From NCBI GenBank assembly GCA_002292405.1, contig DBBW01000018.1:92179-156178 (forward strand): DNA of 64,000 nt. Reading direction: 5' to 3'. Positions 52,666-61,903 of the stretch are shown piece after piece. Under the pieces are notes generated by a model, which was not told where the DNA came from, made no database searches, and worked only from the letters and a program-made list of their open reading frames with translations. This DNA comes from Flavobacteriales bacterium UBA974 (GTDB taxonomy: Bacteria; Bacteroidota; Bacteroidia; Flavobacteriales_D; Sanyastnellaceae). Positions within the stretch are counted from its first letter, which is position 1, and every line of letters starts with the position of its first letter. Position numbers and translations under genes: made by a program.

Positions 52666-53901
52666 TTATGCGACTTTTAGTCCTTGTTTGGCAATCGAAC
52701 CTTTGTGGCCTTCACAATATTTTTTATCGACTAACAGCTCTTTAACATCTCCGCTTGGAAGTTCGAACATTGCATCGGTCAATATTGTCTCAAGAATCCC
52801 CCTCAGTCCCCGAGCTCCTAATTTAAACTCGAGCGCTTTTTCAACGATCCAATCGAGCGCATCAGCTTTGAATTTCAGTTTAACTCCATCTAACTGAAAA
52901 AGATAAACATACTGTTTTATAATCGCGTTCTTCGGCTGTGTTAATATCCTTCTAAGTGCACTTTTTTCTAGAGTATTCAGATGTGTTAGAACAGGGAATC
53001 GACCGACTAACTCAGGAATTAAACCGTAACTCCTTAAATCAGCAGGTGCGATATATGATAGTATGTTCGCATCAACTTTCGATGCTCCACCACTTTTAAA
53101 ACCTATCGTTGATCTACTCAGTCTTCTTTCAATTTGTTTTTCAATACCTGAGAAGGCTCCCCCGCAGATAAACAAAATGTTTTTTGTGTCAACCTTGATT
53201 AACTTTTGCTCTGGATGTTTACGCCCCCCTTGTGGTGGAACATTAACTTCGGTTCCTTCAAGAAGTTTCAGAAGTGCTTGTTGAACTCCTTCACCACTCA
53301 CATCACGTGTAATTGAAGCGTTGTCACTTTTGCGGGCAATTTTATCAATTTCATCGATAAAAATGATTCCTCGTTCAGCCGCTTCTACATCAAAATCTGC
53401 TGTTTGTAATAACCGTGATAAGACGCTCTCGACATCTTCACCTACATATCCAGCCTCGGTTAATACCGTTGCATCGGCGACACAAAAGGGGACATCAAGC
53501 ATTTTAGCGATCGTCTTCGCAAGAAGCGTTTTCCCTGTACCGGTCTCTCCAACTAGAATTACGTTTGCTTTGTCTAATTCAACTTCGGATCCTTTTATTG
53601 GAGGATTCAAAAGCCTCTTGTAATGATTGTAAACAGCTACTGACAGTGTTCTTTTTGCCTCTTCTTGACCTATTACGTAGTCGTCGATGTGATCTTTGAT
53701 TTCGCGAGGCTTTTTAAGCTCTAATTTTAATTTTTCATTGGATTCAGTATAAGATTCAGTATCTACAATCTCTTCAGCCTGTCTTACACATCGATCACAA
53801 ATGTGCCCAGAAATACCTGCAATAAGTATTTCTACTTCTTCTTCATCAGTACCACAAAAAGAGCATGTTTCTTTTGATACACTGTCTTTTCCTTTAGCCA
53901 T
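52666..53901 (-). CDS. clpX: ATP-dependent Clp protease ATP-binding subunit ClpX
   Basis: The 411-residue AAA+ unfoldase feeds substrates into ClpP. It has the N-terminal zinc-binding domain (CSFCGT...HICDRCV), Walker [17 protein letters not shown] (~117), Walker [12 protein letters not shown] (~178), the GYVG pore loop in [11 protein letters not shown], sensor 2 and the [22 protein letters not shown] stretch. It contains the IGF-type ClpP-docking loop, here STIGFKSGG. It starts 18 bases after clpP and is cotranscribed. Confidence 0.97.
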   Translation of the reverse strand: MAKGKDSVSKETCSFCGTDEEEVEILIAGISGHICDRCVRQAEEIVDTESYTESNEKLKLELKKPREIKDHIDDYVIGQEEAKRTLSVAVYNHYKRLLNPPIKGSEVELDKANVILVGETGTGKTLLAKTIAKMLDVPFCVADATVLTEAGYVGEDVESVLSRLLQTADFDVEAAERGIIFIDEIDKIARKSDNASITRDVSGEGVQQALLKLLEGTEVNVPPQGGRKHPEQKLIKVDTKNILFICGGAFSGIEKQIERRLSRSTIGFKSGGASKVDANILSYIAPADLRSYGLIPELVGRFPVLTHLNTLEKSALRRILTQPKNAIIKQYVYLFQLDGVKLKFKADALDWIVEKALEFKLGARGLRGILETILTDAMFELPSGDVKELLVDKKYCEGHKGSIAKQGLKVA

Positions 53902-53919
53902 TCGTATAAATAATTCTAA

Positions 53920-54597
53920 TTAACTTCTTATAAGAACTTCATCAATCATACCGTATTTCTTTGCTTCTTCAGCTGTCATCCAGTAATCACGATCGCTATC
54001 TTCCCAAACTTGCTCGTATGTTTTTCCAGAATGGTGAGCAATGATTTCATAGAGTTCTTTTTTTAGTTTTTGAATTTCACGTGCTGTAATTTCAATATCT
54101 GAAGCTTGTCCACGAGCACCTCCTAAGGGTTGGTGTATCATGACTCGGCTATGCTTAAGACCGGTACGTTTTCCATGTGCTCCACCACATAATAGAACGG
54201 CACCCATTGATGCAGCCATCCCTGTGCAAATAGTTGCAATGTCAGGGCGTATATATTGCATGGTGTCATAAATACCAAGCCCGGCATAAACACTCCCACC
54301 TGGTGAGTTAATGTATATCTGAATATCCTTATCTGCGTCGGTAGACTCTAAAAACAGTAGTTGTGCTTGAATAATATTTGCAATATTATCATCAACTCCT
54401 GTCCCCATAAAGATAATTCTGTCAGCCATTAGGCGAGAGAAAACGTCTACCTCACGAAAGGGCATAGATCTTTCTTCAATGACTGTTCGTGTCATGTTTT
54501 CAGGGCCGTAAGCCGATGAAATGAAATCTCCTACTGTGTGACTGCTTAAGCCGCGATCTTTTACGGCGTACTTTAAAAACTCTTTGCGATTGTTCAT
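53920..54597 (-). CDS. clpP: ATP-dependent Clp protease proteolytic subunit ClpP
   Basis: The 225-residue serine peptidase forms the two-ring chamber capped by ClpX. The catalytic triad is visible: Ser130 in [11 protein letters not shown], His155 in [13 protein letters not shown] and Asp204 in [11 protein letters not shown]. The N-terminus ([18 protein letters not shown]) is about 25 residues longer than E. coli ClpP after processing, typical of Bacteroidota. The ATG at 54597 is chosen over the TTG at 54618. It is preceded by tig after an 85-base gap. Confidence 0.97.
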   Translation of the reverse strand: MNNRKEFLKYAVKDRGLSSHTVGDFISSAYGPENMTRTVIEERSMPFREVDVFSRLMADRIIFMGTGVDDNIANIIQAQLLFLESTDADKDIQIYINSPGGSVYAGLGIYDTMQYIRPDIATICTGMAASMGAVLLCGGAHGKRTGLKHSRVMIHQPLGGARGQASDIEITAREIQKLKKELYEIIAHHSGKTYEQVWEDSDRDYWMTAEEAKKYGMIDEVLIRS

Positions 54598-54682
54598 GAT
54601 GCTTGAATATTCATGCAATTTAAGTAGCTAATGACTATGTATTAACTTTTATACCACCTGATATTCACAAAGTCAAGTATAA

Positions 54683-56038
54683 TTACTTAACCTCAGCAGC
54701 AAGTTTCGCAAACTTTTCATAAGGAATAGACTTTTCCTTAATGCTGACAAGTGTTTTAAGATGATCTACAACTTTACGTTCCATGATTACATCAGCTATT
54801 TTACGTCTTTCGTCCTCCTTAGCTAATACACTTTTTGCAACATTGTCTAATTGCTCTTCATCTAAAGGCATGCCGTATTGAGCGTATTGAGCACCGACGA
54901 ACCTTCGTGCTTCAGATTCCAATTCTTCAGCAGTAATTTTAATGTTTTGATCCTTTAAAACGCTTTGCTGGACAAGCTGCCAACGCAATGAAGCGGCGTA
55001 ACCATCGAATTCGTTTTCTAGCTGCTCAGGTGTAACAGGTTTATCATTGGCTGCCACAATCCAACGTTTTAAAAACTCCTCAGGTAAAGGAATTTTCATG
55101 TAATCAATAAGGTCAGTCACAAAACGGCGGCGGAAAACCCATTCCGCATCTCTGTCGAAATGTCCCTCGAGATCTTTTTCTATTTTTGAACGAAAGTCTT
55201 TTTCGCTATTGACTTCACCTTTGGGGTAAATTTTATCGAATAGACTCTGCTCAACTTCATGAGGGTCGAGGTGTTTGATTTCTTCGACAACGAATTTAAA
55301 ATCTCCTTTGAGTGAGTGAACTTGCTCGTGATCAATGCCTAGCATACGACCTAGATCCTCATGGTTTTGGCTTACATTGTTAGGGTTAACGGTTAAATTA
55401 TCACCAACCTTAGATCCTACAACTTTGCTTTTAGTAGCCTTATCCTCAATGAATTCAGCGGAAATAGAGCTGCGGTTTTCAATACCTCCTTCAAGTACCT
55501 CACCGTTTTCAGATAGCTGAGTGAATGTGCCTAACAGCATATCCTTTTCTCCAGCTTGTTCTACATCGCTAATCTTACCGTGTTGACGCTGCATGTCTAC
55601 TACGCGATTGTCAATTGCTTTTTTATCTACAGGAATAATGTGGCGAGTGAATTTTGCTCTCCAGCCAAAGCTTAAATTTATTTCAGGAGCAAGTCCTACT
55701 TCATACGTGAATTTGAAAGTGTCGGGATTTTCCCAATCTCCTTCGTCCTCAATATTTTCTGCGGGGATAGGGTTCCCGAGAACATTCATCTTCTTTTCTT
55801 GGATGTGTTTAGCGAGAGATTCACTTAAAAGCTTATTAATTTCTTCTGCAAGAACAGCTCTGCCGTACTGTTTTTGTACGATAGACATAGGTACTTTTCC
55901 TTTTCGAAACCCGGGTAAAGTGATTTGCTTCCGTTGAGCTTTTAGAATTTTATCACAACGATCTTTATAATCGTTTTTATCAAGTGTAACACTTACTTGC
56001 GCACTTAGCGCATCAATCGGTTCTTGACTTATCTGCAT
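54683..56038 (-). CDS. tig: Trigger factor
   Basis: Trigger factor is the ribosome-associated chaperone that meets nascent chains. The 451-residue protein has the ribosome-binding tail signature GFRKGKVPMSIVQKQYG (~45-60), a central PPIase-like region that is degenerate (EQAGEKDMLLGTFTQLS and on, lacking the FKBP active-site aromatics) and a helical C-terminal chaperone domain. Degenerate PPIase domains are usual in Bacteroidota. The start is the ATG at 56038; an upstream extension of the frame is antisense to the tRNA-Leu gene and not real. It begins a tig-clpP-clpX cluster that probably shares a promoter with the tRNA. Confidence 0.95.
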   Translation of the reverse strand: MQISQEPIDALSAQVSVTLDKNDYKDRCDKILKAQRKQITLPGFRKGKVPMSIVQKQYGRAVLAEEINKLLSESLAKHIQEKKMNVLGNPIPAENIEDEGDWENPDTFKFTYEVGLAPEINLSFGWRAKFTRHIIPVDKKAIDNRVVDMQRQHGKISDVEQAGEKDMLLGTFTQLSENGEVLEGGIENRSSISAEFIEDKATKSKVVGSKVGDNLTVNPNNVSQNHEDLGRMLGIDHEQVHSLKGDFKFVVEEIKHLDPHEVEQSLFDKIYPKGEVNSEKDFRSKIEKDLEGHFDRDAEWVFRRRFVTDLIDYMKIPLPEEFLKRWIVAANDKPVTPEQLENEFDGYAASLRWQLVQQSVLKDQNIKITAEELESEARRFVGAQYAQYGMPLDEEQLDNVAKSVLAKEDERRKIADVIMERKVVDHLKTLVSIKEKSIPYEKFAKLAAEVK

Positions 56039-56078
56039 GGTGTTCTTTTGAAGAATCTTCCTATTATAGTTGGAATTG

Positions 56079-56160
56079 TGCGGGTGGAGGGACTCGAACC
56101 CACACACCTTGCGGCACCAGATCCTAAGTCTGGCGTGTCTACCAATTTCACCACACCCGC
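56079..56160 (-). tRNA. tRNA-Leu (anticodon UAG)
   Basis: This 82-base class II tRNA on the minus strand has acceptor stem GCGGGTG/CACCCGC with discriminator A, D arm TGGTGAAATTGGTAGACAC, anticodon stem-loop CCAGA-CTTAGGA-TCTGG (anticodon TAG at 56126-56124), long variable arm and T arm TGTGGG-TTCGAGT-CCC. CCA is not encoded. A consensus -7 box lies upstream. Trigger factor starts 40 bases downstream without a visible terminator between. Confidence 0.96.
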
Positions 56161-56176
56161 ATTCCAAATAGGGGCG

Positions 56177-56184
56177 CAAATATA
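56177..56184 (-). promoter_or_regulatory. Predicted -7 box of tRNA-Leu (and tig)
   Basis: TATATTTG on the minus strand matches TAnnTTTG exactly and is 16 bases before the tRNA 5' end. TTT-type -33 sequence lies about 16-18 bases upstream. Confidence 0.5.
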
Positions 56185-56312
56185 TGGCTAAGCAAGGTAA
56201 AACACGAATAAATTTATGACTAACGCGAGTTGTTTTGTTTTATAGGACATTTATTATTCATGCAACTTGCTGGCGTGAAAATAAATGGACTCAGACGCAT
56301 TCTTTTAATACT

Positions 56313-56984
56313 ATGTTTTTGTGGCGTTTTACAGACAAGTATCATTTTCAAGCCTCTCAAATTAATCACGATTTTAAGAATTGTCACCTTCAAGTTTCAC
56401 AATTATTGTGGGGGACACACTGGAATGCATTTGTCTTTGAAAAGCGAATACACAACGAGCCTAGCGCATGGTTAGGTTGCTCTTGGAGTGGATGGGAGGC
56501 TTGGAGTTCATCAAGTTTTTGGGCAGGCAAGGACATCAATCTATTTGATTCAGACTCAGGAATAAAGTTTGTTGGTTGGACCTTATTGGGAGGTGAATTT
56601 GAACGGCTTAATGAAATTAATGTTAGCAAAATTAACAGTATTTCAGAGCTTGGAATATTATTTGAATTTGACGATGGTGTTAAAAAAGGAACAATGGATT
56701 CTCAACTATTTGACGTTGGTGAACAATGGAAAATAAGAGGAATTCTTGAGCTAAGGGAGTCTTTATCAATATCAATAGGAGCAGGTATGAATTCAGATAT
56801 GAGTGGCCACGGTTGGTTTCTATTTGTCAATAAGAGACTTGAGAATTTTGAAATCTCAGTGGATTTGCAAGGACCACAATTTTATTTAACATGTGGGATT
56901 ACACGGTTTGGGAAAATTCATAGCTCACTATTTCATAAACAAGTTTCTGTAGGAGGTTCTACAAATTGGGGTTTAAAATGGTAA
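56313..56984 (+). CDS. Hypothetical outer-membrane beta-barrel-like protein, probably lacking its signal peptide by frameshift
   Basis: The frame from 56313 codes 223 residues with strongly alternating polar/aromatic segments (SAWLGCSWSGWEAWS, IKFVGWTLLGGEF, GHGWFLFVNKR) and ends in GSTNWGLKW; a terminal aromatic residue is usual for outer-membrane barrels. No signal peptide is present in this frame. In another frame just upstream, from an ATG at 56260, a perfect signal-peptide-like sequence occurs (basic LRR then ILLILCFCGVL). A one-base change in the T-runs at 56316-56320 or 56325-56328 would join them. So the gene may be 56260-56984 with a frameshift or a sequencing error. It overlaps the next gene by 7 bases. 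Function unknown. Confidence 0.55.
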   Translation: MFLWRFTDKYHFQASQINHDFKNCHLQVSQLLWGTHWNAFVFEKRIHNEPSAWLGCSWSGWEAWSSSSFWAGKDINLFDSDSGIKFVGWTLLGGEFERLNEINVSKINSISELGILFEFDDGVKKGTMDSQLFDVGEQWKIRGILELRESLSISIGAGMNSDMSGHGWFLFVNKRLENFEISVDLQGPQFYLTCGITRFGKIHSSLFHKQVSVGGSTNWGLKW

Positions 56985-58618
56985 AGCAACTATTTTTCAT
57001 CTTATTTTATATAACCCAATCCCACGTCTTCTTATCTCAATCGCAACAGGCTATAAACAAATTAATTATCCCAGCTATTGAAGATGGTTGGATGGAAGTT
57101 TACGAGGGAGAATACATTTCGAAACATCTATTGCAGTATGGATGGCCAGTAGTTGCAGAAGAAGCTTGGGATATTTATGGTGTACGTGAAGAGGTTATTG
57201 TAAAAGTGATTCAGCACGATAGGTGGGGGGGTTGGTGTAGTTGGGGAAGGGAGTCACTAACTCCAGAATCAAAAGCAATTAGTTGGAATGTTGCAGGCGT
57301 TGGTGACTTTGGTCCTGGCGCTGCTACTAACCTAGAGGGTTTTGAAGGGGGTAGAACGGGGCTTATTACTCGTGTAAAAGGTCTAAATTGGGGCATAGTC
57401 GCTGAGAGAGATGCGGGTGAAGTGGGGGTGGACTATCTCGGAGGTTACTATCAAAGCAGATTAGGTGAAGGCGTGAATTTTATTATAGGAGACCATAGGG
57501 TTCATTGGGGTTCAGGATCCACAGTCTTCAGGTACGATCCATTTCAATCCATGCGCGCTCCTCATAATTTAGGTCAAACAAGTCGTGATTTTAGTGGCGT
57601 TAATACTGGAGATGGCACTCCTAGTCGCAGAGGTTTTGCAGTAAGTAAAACAAATAAAAATTGGTGGATTTATACCTCGTTTGACACGAAAAAAAGAGAA
57701 TGTGTTATTGATACTACTACTGGAGAAATAACTTCTATTTATTCTTCGGGATTACATAGGACGGAAGTTGAAAGATCACGTTTAGAAGTACGGCAAAGTC
57801 GATTGGCATGGAGTGTTTTTCACAAAGGGGAGCAGACTATGTTAGGGGTATTAGGAGAGGTCGGGCCAGGAAATGTTGTAGGGTTACTTGTTAGAAGAGA
57901 GAAAAATGCACTTAGTTATGAATCTGAAATATCTATATTTAAAGGAGGTGTATCAATTAAAAATAGAGCAGTGCTTGCGTCTGGTAAAAATATTTTTGTT
58001 TTTGCTAGCATCGATAAACACAATTTAAAACATCCATATAGGATGTATGGTGAGCAATCTAATTCAGATTCGAGTTGGGTTGGAGGGGGTGGGTTTTTTA
58101 TTATAGAAAACAATAAGAAATTAGTTGTAAAATATGAAATGAAGCATGGAGAATTGAATTTTAGATCAACATTGTCATGGGATTCAGAATTAGAAATCGG
58201 GGGAGAACTGCAAACACGAATTCAAATTAAGGGAGCTTATGATGGCGCAGTGGAATTACTCGCGAGATTAAAATGGGATCTTCCTTTTGTGAAGTTTACA
58301 GGTGAACTGATAAAATCGGGCAATGACTTTGCGAGTATTGGTAGAGCTTTTAGAGTAGATATTAAAAATGAGAGAACGCTAACTGTGGCAGTTATGAATG
58401 GTGGAGATGATATGCTAGGTAGACTCTGTCAACTCCTTCCCACTGCTCGAGGTTACAGGTTGTTTTCGGTTGGAGATTCTACAAGTCGTGCGATAATTAC
58501 TTGGGAGGTGATTGTGGATAGGTTGGTGATTTCGTTTGAGAAGGTTTGGCCTAAGTCAACAGTTCATGAAGGAGAACTTTCATCACAACGAATTTCAATA
58601 CGGTTTGAAGGGAGGTAA
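56978..58618 (+). CDS. Outer-membrane beta-barrel protein resembling the ComEA/HHH-barrel family
   Basis: The 546-residue protein has a signal peptide (FFILFYITQSHVFLSQS). The body contains barrel-like strands and the stretch GDHRVHWGSGSTVFR (~165-180), then RRGFAVSKTNKNWWIYTSFD and SIYSSGLHRTEVERSRLEV. From memory these match the barrel part of Bacteroidota proteins that carry N-terminal helix-hairpin-helix (ComEA-like) motifs, including the GLHRT box. Here the N-terminal 60 residues show no clear HhH glycine pattern, so this motif is degenerate or lost. Whether the barrel takes part in DNA uptake is unknown. It is translationally coupled to the preceding gene (ATGGTAA overlap) and efp follows. 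Confidence 0.65.
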   Translation: MVKQLFFILFYITQSHVFLSQSQQAINKLIIPAIEDGWMEVYEGEYISKHLLQYGWPVVAEEAWDIYGVREEVIVKVIQHDRWGGWCSWGRESLTPESKAISWNVAGVGDFGPGAATNLEGFEGGRTGLITRVKGLNWGIVAERDAGEVGVDYLGGYYQSRLGEGVNFIIGDHRVHWGSGSTVFRYDPFQSMRAPHNLGQTSRDFSGVNTGDGTPSRRGFAVSKTNKNWWIYTSFDTKKRECVIDTTTGEITSIYSSGLHRTEVERSRLEVRQSRLAWSVFHKGEQTMLGVLGEVGPGNVVGLLVRREKNALSYESEISIFKGGVSIKNRAVLASGKNIFVFASIDKHNLKHPYRMYGEQSNSDSSWVGGGGFFIIENNKKLVVKYEMKHGELNFRSTLSWDSELEIGGELQTRIQIKGAYDGAVELLARLKWDLPFVKFTGELIKSGNDFASIGRAFRVDIKNERTLTVAVMNGGDDMLGRLCQLLPTARGYRLFSVGDSTSRAIITWEVIVDRLVISFEKVWPKSTVHEGELSSQRISIRFEGR

Positions 58619-58660
58619 TTGAGTGTGTATCTTGCAGACAACTTAGAATTTAAAAGAAAT

Positions 58661-59227
58661 ATGGCGAATACTTCTGATATTAAAAATGGGATGTGCTTGA
58701 ATCACAATCATGGGTTATGGCAAATTATTGAGTTTTTACACGTAAAGCCTGGAAAGGGAGCTGCTTTTGTAAGGACGAAACTTAAAAATATTGAGACGGG
58801 AAAAGTCGTTGATCATACATTTAATGCAGGCACGAAAATTGACCCCGTAAGGATCGAAACTAGAGAGTATCAGTTTCTTTACAACGATGATATGGGGTAT
58901 CACTTTATGAATAGTGAGACATACGAGCAAATTCCGGTAGAAAAGCACCTGATTAATGCACCTGAGTTTTTAACTGATGGGCTTATCTGCAAGATATTAT
59001 TTGACGCAGATAGTGAAAGAGCAATTTCTTGCGATTTACCGAATCATATTGAGGTTGAGATTACTTACACCGAACCCGGTGTGAAAGGTGATACCGCTAC
59101 AAATTCATTAAAGCCTGCAACCGTAGACACAGGAGTTGAAGTACGCGTGCCATTATTTATTAATACAGGTGATTTTATTAAAGTAGACACTCGCACTAAA
59201 GAGTATTCTGAGAGAGTTAAAAAGTAA
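58661..59227 (+). CDS. efp: Elongation factor P
   Basis: EF-P relieves ribosome stalling at polyproline stretches. The 188-residue protein has the KOW-like N-terminal domain with the tip loop HVKPGKGAAFVRTKLKN (Lys32 at the P-site tip), two OB domains and the C-terminal signature EVRVPLFINTGDFIKVDTRTKEY. The ATG at 58661 matches the family start; the longer upstream reading from TTG at 58619 adds an unconserved stretch. Which tip modification is used (none, lysylation or other) cannot be told, and no epmA-like gene is in view. Confidence 0.95.
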   Translation: MANTSDIKNGMCLNHNHGLWQIIEFLHVKPGKGAAFVRTKLKNIETGKVVDHTFNAGTKIDPVRIETREYQFLYNDDMGYHFMNSETYEQIPVEKHLINAPEFLTDGLICKILFDADSERAISCDLPNHIEVEITYTEPGVKGDTATNSLKPATVDTGVEVRVPLFINTGDFIKVDTRTKEYSERVKK

Positions 59228-59257
59228 GGTTAATGGGGGGATATTAGTGAAAAAAGA

Positions 59258-60481
59258 TTGAGAGGAAAGCTTGAACTGAGAGAGTTTAAACTCAGTGCTT
59301 TGCTTGATGTAACTCGTGCCATTAATTCCAAGTCATCTGAAAATGAACTTCTAGAACACTACTGTAAAGCACTTCAAACTCATTTAGGTATTGGGCGCTT
59401 GGTTCTTTATTCTATGGATTTAGGAAGATCGTTTTGGAGATTGCTTATTGCCAATGGCGTTTCAGGAGAAGTCCCGGATAATCAGCCAATTGAATTCTTC
59501 AATAAGCTAAATTCTGGAGGAATTTCATTAGCTGGAGTCGATGGTTTAAACAATCATTCATTTGACATTGTGATTCCAGTATACAAAAACGATACAGTCA
59601 TAGCGTTTGTATTAGCAGGGGATAAAGAAGAGGATGTGCCGGGTATGAGTCCGGTGGTGAAGCATTTAAACTATATACAAACACTTACTAATATTTTAGT
59701 GGTTGCATTGAGAAATAGAGAACTTGTAGAAGAGAATCTAAGACAAGCGGGGGTGAGGAAAGAACTTGAATTAGCTGGTGAAATGCAGGCAATGTTACTG
59801 CCTAAAGTTTGGCCAGAGGATAGTAAAATAGATGTTTCAGGGTATTATCAGCCACACCAACAAATAGGAGGTGATTATTACGATTGTTTTTTAGCAGGAC
59901 TAGATCAGGTTGTTATGTGTATGGCTGATGTCAGTGGAAAGGGGGTGGGAGCTGCTATTTTGATGTCTAATTTCCAAGCAAATGTAAGGGCGATTTTCAA
60001 CAGCGGTTCGAGATCATTAATAGAAAAAGTCAAGGAGCTCAACACTCGTGTAATGGCTAGTGCTCAGGGTGAGAAGTTTATTACATTTTTCGTTGCTGTA
60101 TATGATAAAAAATCAAATTCATTAGAATATGTGAACTGCGGACACAATCCACCATTGTGGCTTGATGATCAAGGAAATTCTTGTTTATTAGAGCTCGGTG
60201 CAGTGGGTTTAGGGATGTTTAAGGAATTGCCCACGATTGTTTCAGGCAATGTTGAAGTTCTTTCTGGTAGCACCTTAATATGTTATACAGACGGATTAGT
60301 TGAGCAAGAGAATGAAAAAAGTGAAGAGTTCGGAATGACAAGATTAGAGGAAATAGTGAGGAAAGGTAAAGACATGACAATTGATGCGATGCACTCTACG
60401 ATGGTTAAGTCTCTGAAAGATTTTAGAGGATCAACACCCCCTTTAGACGATACTGCTCTTTTAAGTTGTCGCTTTAGGTAA
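59258..60481 (+). CDS. GAF-domain SpoIIE-type (PP2C) serine phosphatase
   Basis: The 407-residue cytosolic protein has an N-terminal GAF-like sensor (about 10-160, KLSALLDVTRAINSKSSENELLEHYCKAL). A short coiled coil follows (LVEENLRQAGVRKELELAGEMQAMLLP). The PP2C/SpoIIE phosphatase domain contains the metal-binding Asp in QIGGDYYDCF, MADVSGKGVGAAILMS, VNCGHNPPLWL, ICYTDGLVEQ and PPLDDTALL. Such RsbU-like phosphatases usually act on anti-sigma antagonist proteins in partner-switching. No partner gene is adjacent. The start is TTG at 59258: the only ATG upstream is out of frame and an in-frame stop lies at 59231-59233. Confidence 0.88.
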   Translation: MRGKLELREFKLSALLDVTRAINSKSSENELLEHYCKALQTHLGIGRLVLYSMDLGRSFWRLLIANGVSGEVPDNQPIEFFNKLNSGGISLAGVDGLNNHSFDIVIPVYKNDTVIAFVLAGDKEEDVPGMSPVVKHLNYIQTLTNILVVALRNRELVEENLRQAGVRKELELAGEMQAMLLPKVWPEDSKIDVSGYYQPHQQIGGDYYDCFLAGLDQVVMCMADVSGKGVGAAILMSNFQANVRAIFNSGSRSLIEKVKELNTRVMASAQGEKFITFFVAVYDKKSNSLEYVNCGHNPPLWLDDQGNSCLLELGAVGLGMFKELPTIVSGNVEVLSGSTLICYTDGLVEQENEKSEEFGMTRLEEIVRKGKDMTIDAMHSTMVKSLKDFRGSTPPLDDTALLSCRFR

Positions 60482-61903
60482 AGCTTTACCCCGACTTTCA
60501 ATATCTAGAACCACTAAAAGAGCTAAGAACCCCCAAAATGGTGCGCTAGCTTTATCAGTATCTAAGTAATTGTTTAATACTCCGTGAATGAAGTAGGTCA
60601 TTAATCCTAGATATATAGATACCGCTAAATTTCGTTCTTCCTTATTTTTAAGGTTATTCCACAAACGAAACCCGACTATTGAGGCCCACCAAATTAACAG
60701 TAAGACTAACACCCCCCCCATTACACCTTGTTCCGCAAGTGGCCCGAGGTATTCACTGTGTGCATTGCCTCCATCAGCATTATTTGTGCTAATCGTTGTT
60801 TTTAAATCTGACTTTTGAAAAGGGGCGTAAACAAACTGATATGTTCCAGGACCCCAACCTGTGATAGGTCTTTCTTGAAAAAGAGAAACAGCGCAGCTCC
60901 ATCTATTGAGCCTTTCTAAATTGGAGTCGTCACTTGAAATATTCGAAATAGACTTCACATGTTGAGTTAAGTTGTCTGATGAATCTTGCTTATTTCTCTG
61001 AAGATCTATCATTAACGTGTCGAAATTAACGAAGAGCACCACTACTACTACAGCACCTATTGATGCTAAAGTTTTAAGTTTAATACCTATTCTCATGGCT
61101 ACAAAAAGAATCCCTACGCCCGCAATAGAAACCCATGCTGCTCTTGTGAACGAGAGGATCAAGCCTATTGCGATTATGACAGTTGCAATACCTAAAAGTA
61201 ACCTTATTAATGTTGGTCTGTCTTTTTTTGATAAGAGTGCTATTGTTGGGGGTAACATCATCGCTAAGACCGCTCCATATGAAGTGTGATCTTTAAAGAA
61301 TGGTTTCATCATCCAATGGCCTGCGTGTTTGCTGAAGTCATAACCTGCATGTCGAATTACAGTATAAATTACAACAATACATAAAGGAAATAATAGTAGC
61401 ATTAGCATCCGTTCTCTAAACTCTGGCTTATGGAGCATGATATGCCCTAAGAAGAAAAAGAAACTTACAATAAACCAAGCCCGAGACGTCATAAATTTCA
61501 GTGAAACCAGTGGATCATAACTTGTAACTGTAGTGATGGCCATCCAGACCATCATGCTTCCAATTGTTATTGAAATGGGGTGTGAAAAAAGTCTTTTATC
61601 GACTGGCCAACCTTTAAAAAATCGACATAAAAATATGATTAATGCCCCGAACAGTAAAGGTTCTGTGGGCATATAAAGCCCCAAAGATGTTACTTCTAAT
61701 TCTTGCAGGTTAATGCTTAAAGGAACAGCGAATAAAATAAATCCAATATATAAATCAAGCCTTTTAACACTCCACCATGCTAGTAGAATCACAAGAGGTA
61801 AAACAGCAATCAACAAAAATTCATTGTAAGCACAAACCCCTAAAATAATGGAAAAAAGAAGTGTTCCTATAAGAACAGTTTTATCTGTCAGCCACGACTT
61901 CAC
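60461..61903 (-). CDS. O-antigen ligase/polymerase (Wzy/WaaL-like) membrane protein
   Basis: The 480-residue polytopic protein has about 10-12 helices. The large periplasmic loop contains the O-antigen ligase signature ERPITGWGPGTYQFVYAPFQ and ...GNAHSEYLGPLAEQGVMG, typical of WaaL/Wzy_C proteins. It either joins O-polysaccharide to lipid A core or polymerises repeat units; which one cannot be told. The start is GTG overlapping the stop of the Wzz-like gene (GTGA). It overlaps the 3' end of the convergent phosphatase gene by 21 bases. Together with the Wzz-like gene and the glycosyltransferase it marks a surface polysaccharide locus. Confidence 0.85.
   Translation of the reverse strand: MKSWLTDKTVLIGTLLFSIILGVCAYNEFLLIAVLPLVILLAWWSVKRLDLYIGFILFAVPLSINLQELEVTSLGLYMPTEPLLFGALIIFLCRFFKGWPVDKRLFSHPISITIGSMMVWMAITTVTSYDPLVSLKFMTSRAWFIVSFFFFLGHIMLHKPEFRERMLMLLLFPLCIVVIYTVIRHAGYDFSKHAGHWMMKPFFKDHTSYGAVLAMMLPPTIALLSKKDRPTLIRLLLGIATVIIAIGLILSFTRAAWVSIAGVGILFVAMRIGIKLKTLASIGAVVVVVLFVNFDTLMIDLQRNKQDSSDNLTQHVKSISNISSDDSNLERLNRWSCAVSLFQERPITGWGPGTYQFVYAPFQKSDLKTTISTNNADGGNAHSEYLGPLAEQGVMGGVLVLLLIWWASIVGFRLWNNLKNKEERNLAVSIYLGLMTYFIHGVLNNYLDTDKASAPFWGFLALLVVLDIESRGKALPKATT

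Noticed and set aside
56039-56179. N-terminal extension of trigger factor through the tRNA-Leu region
   Set aside because: The extension overlaps the tRNA gene and has no family similarity; MQISQEP is the typical start.
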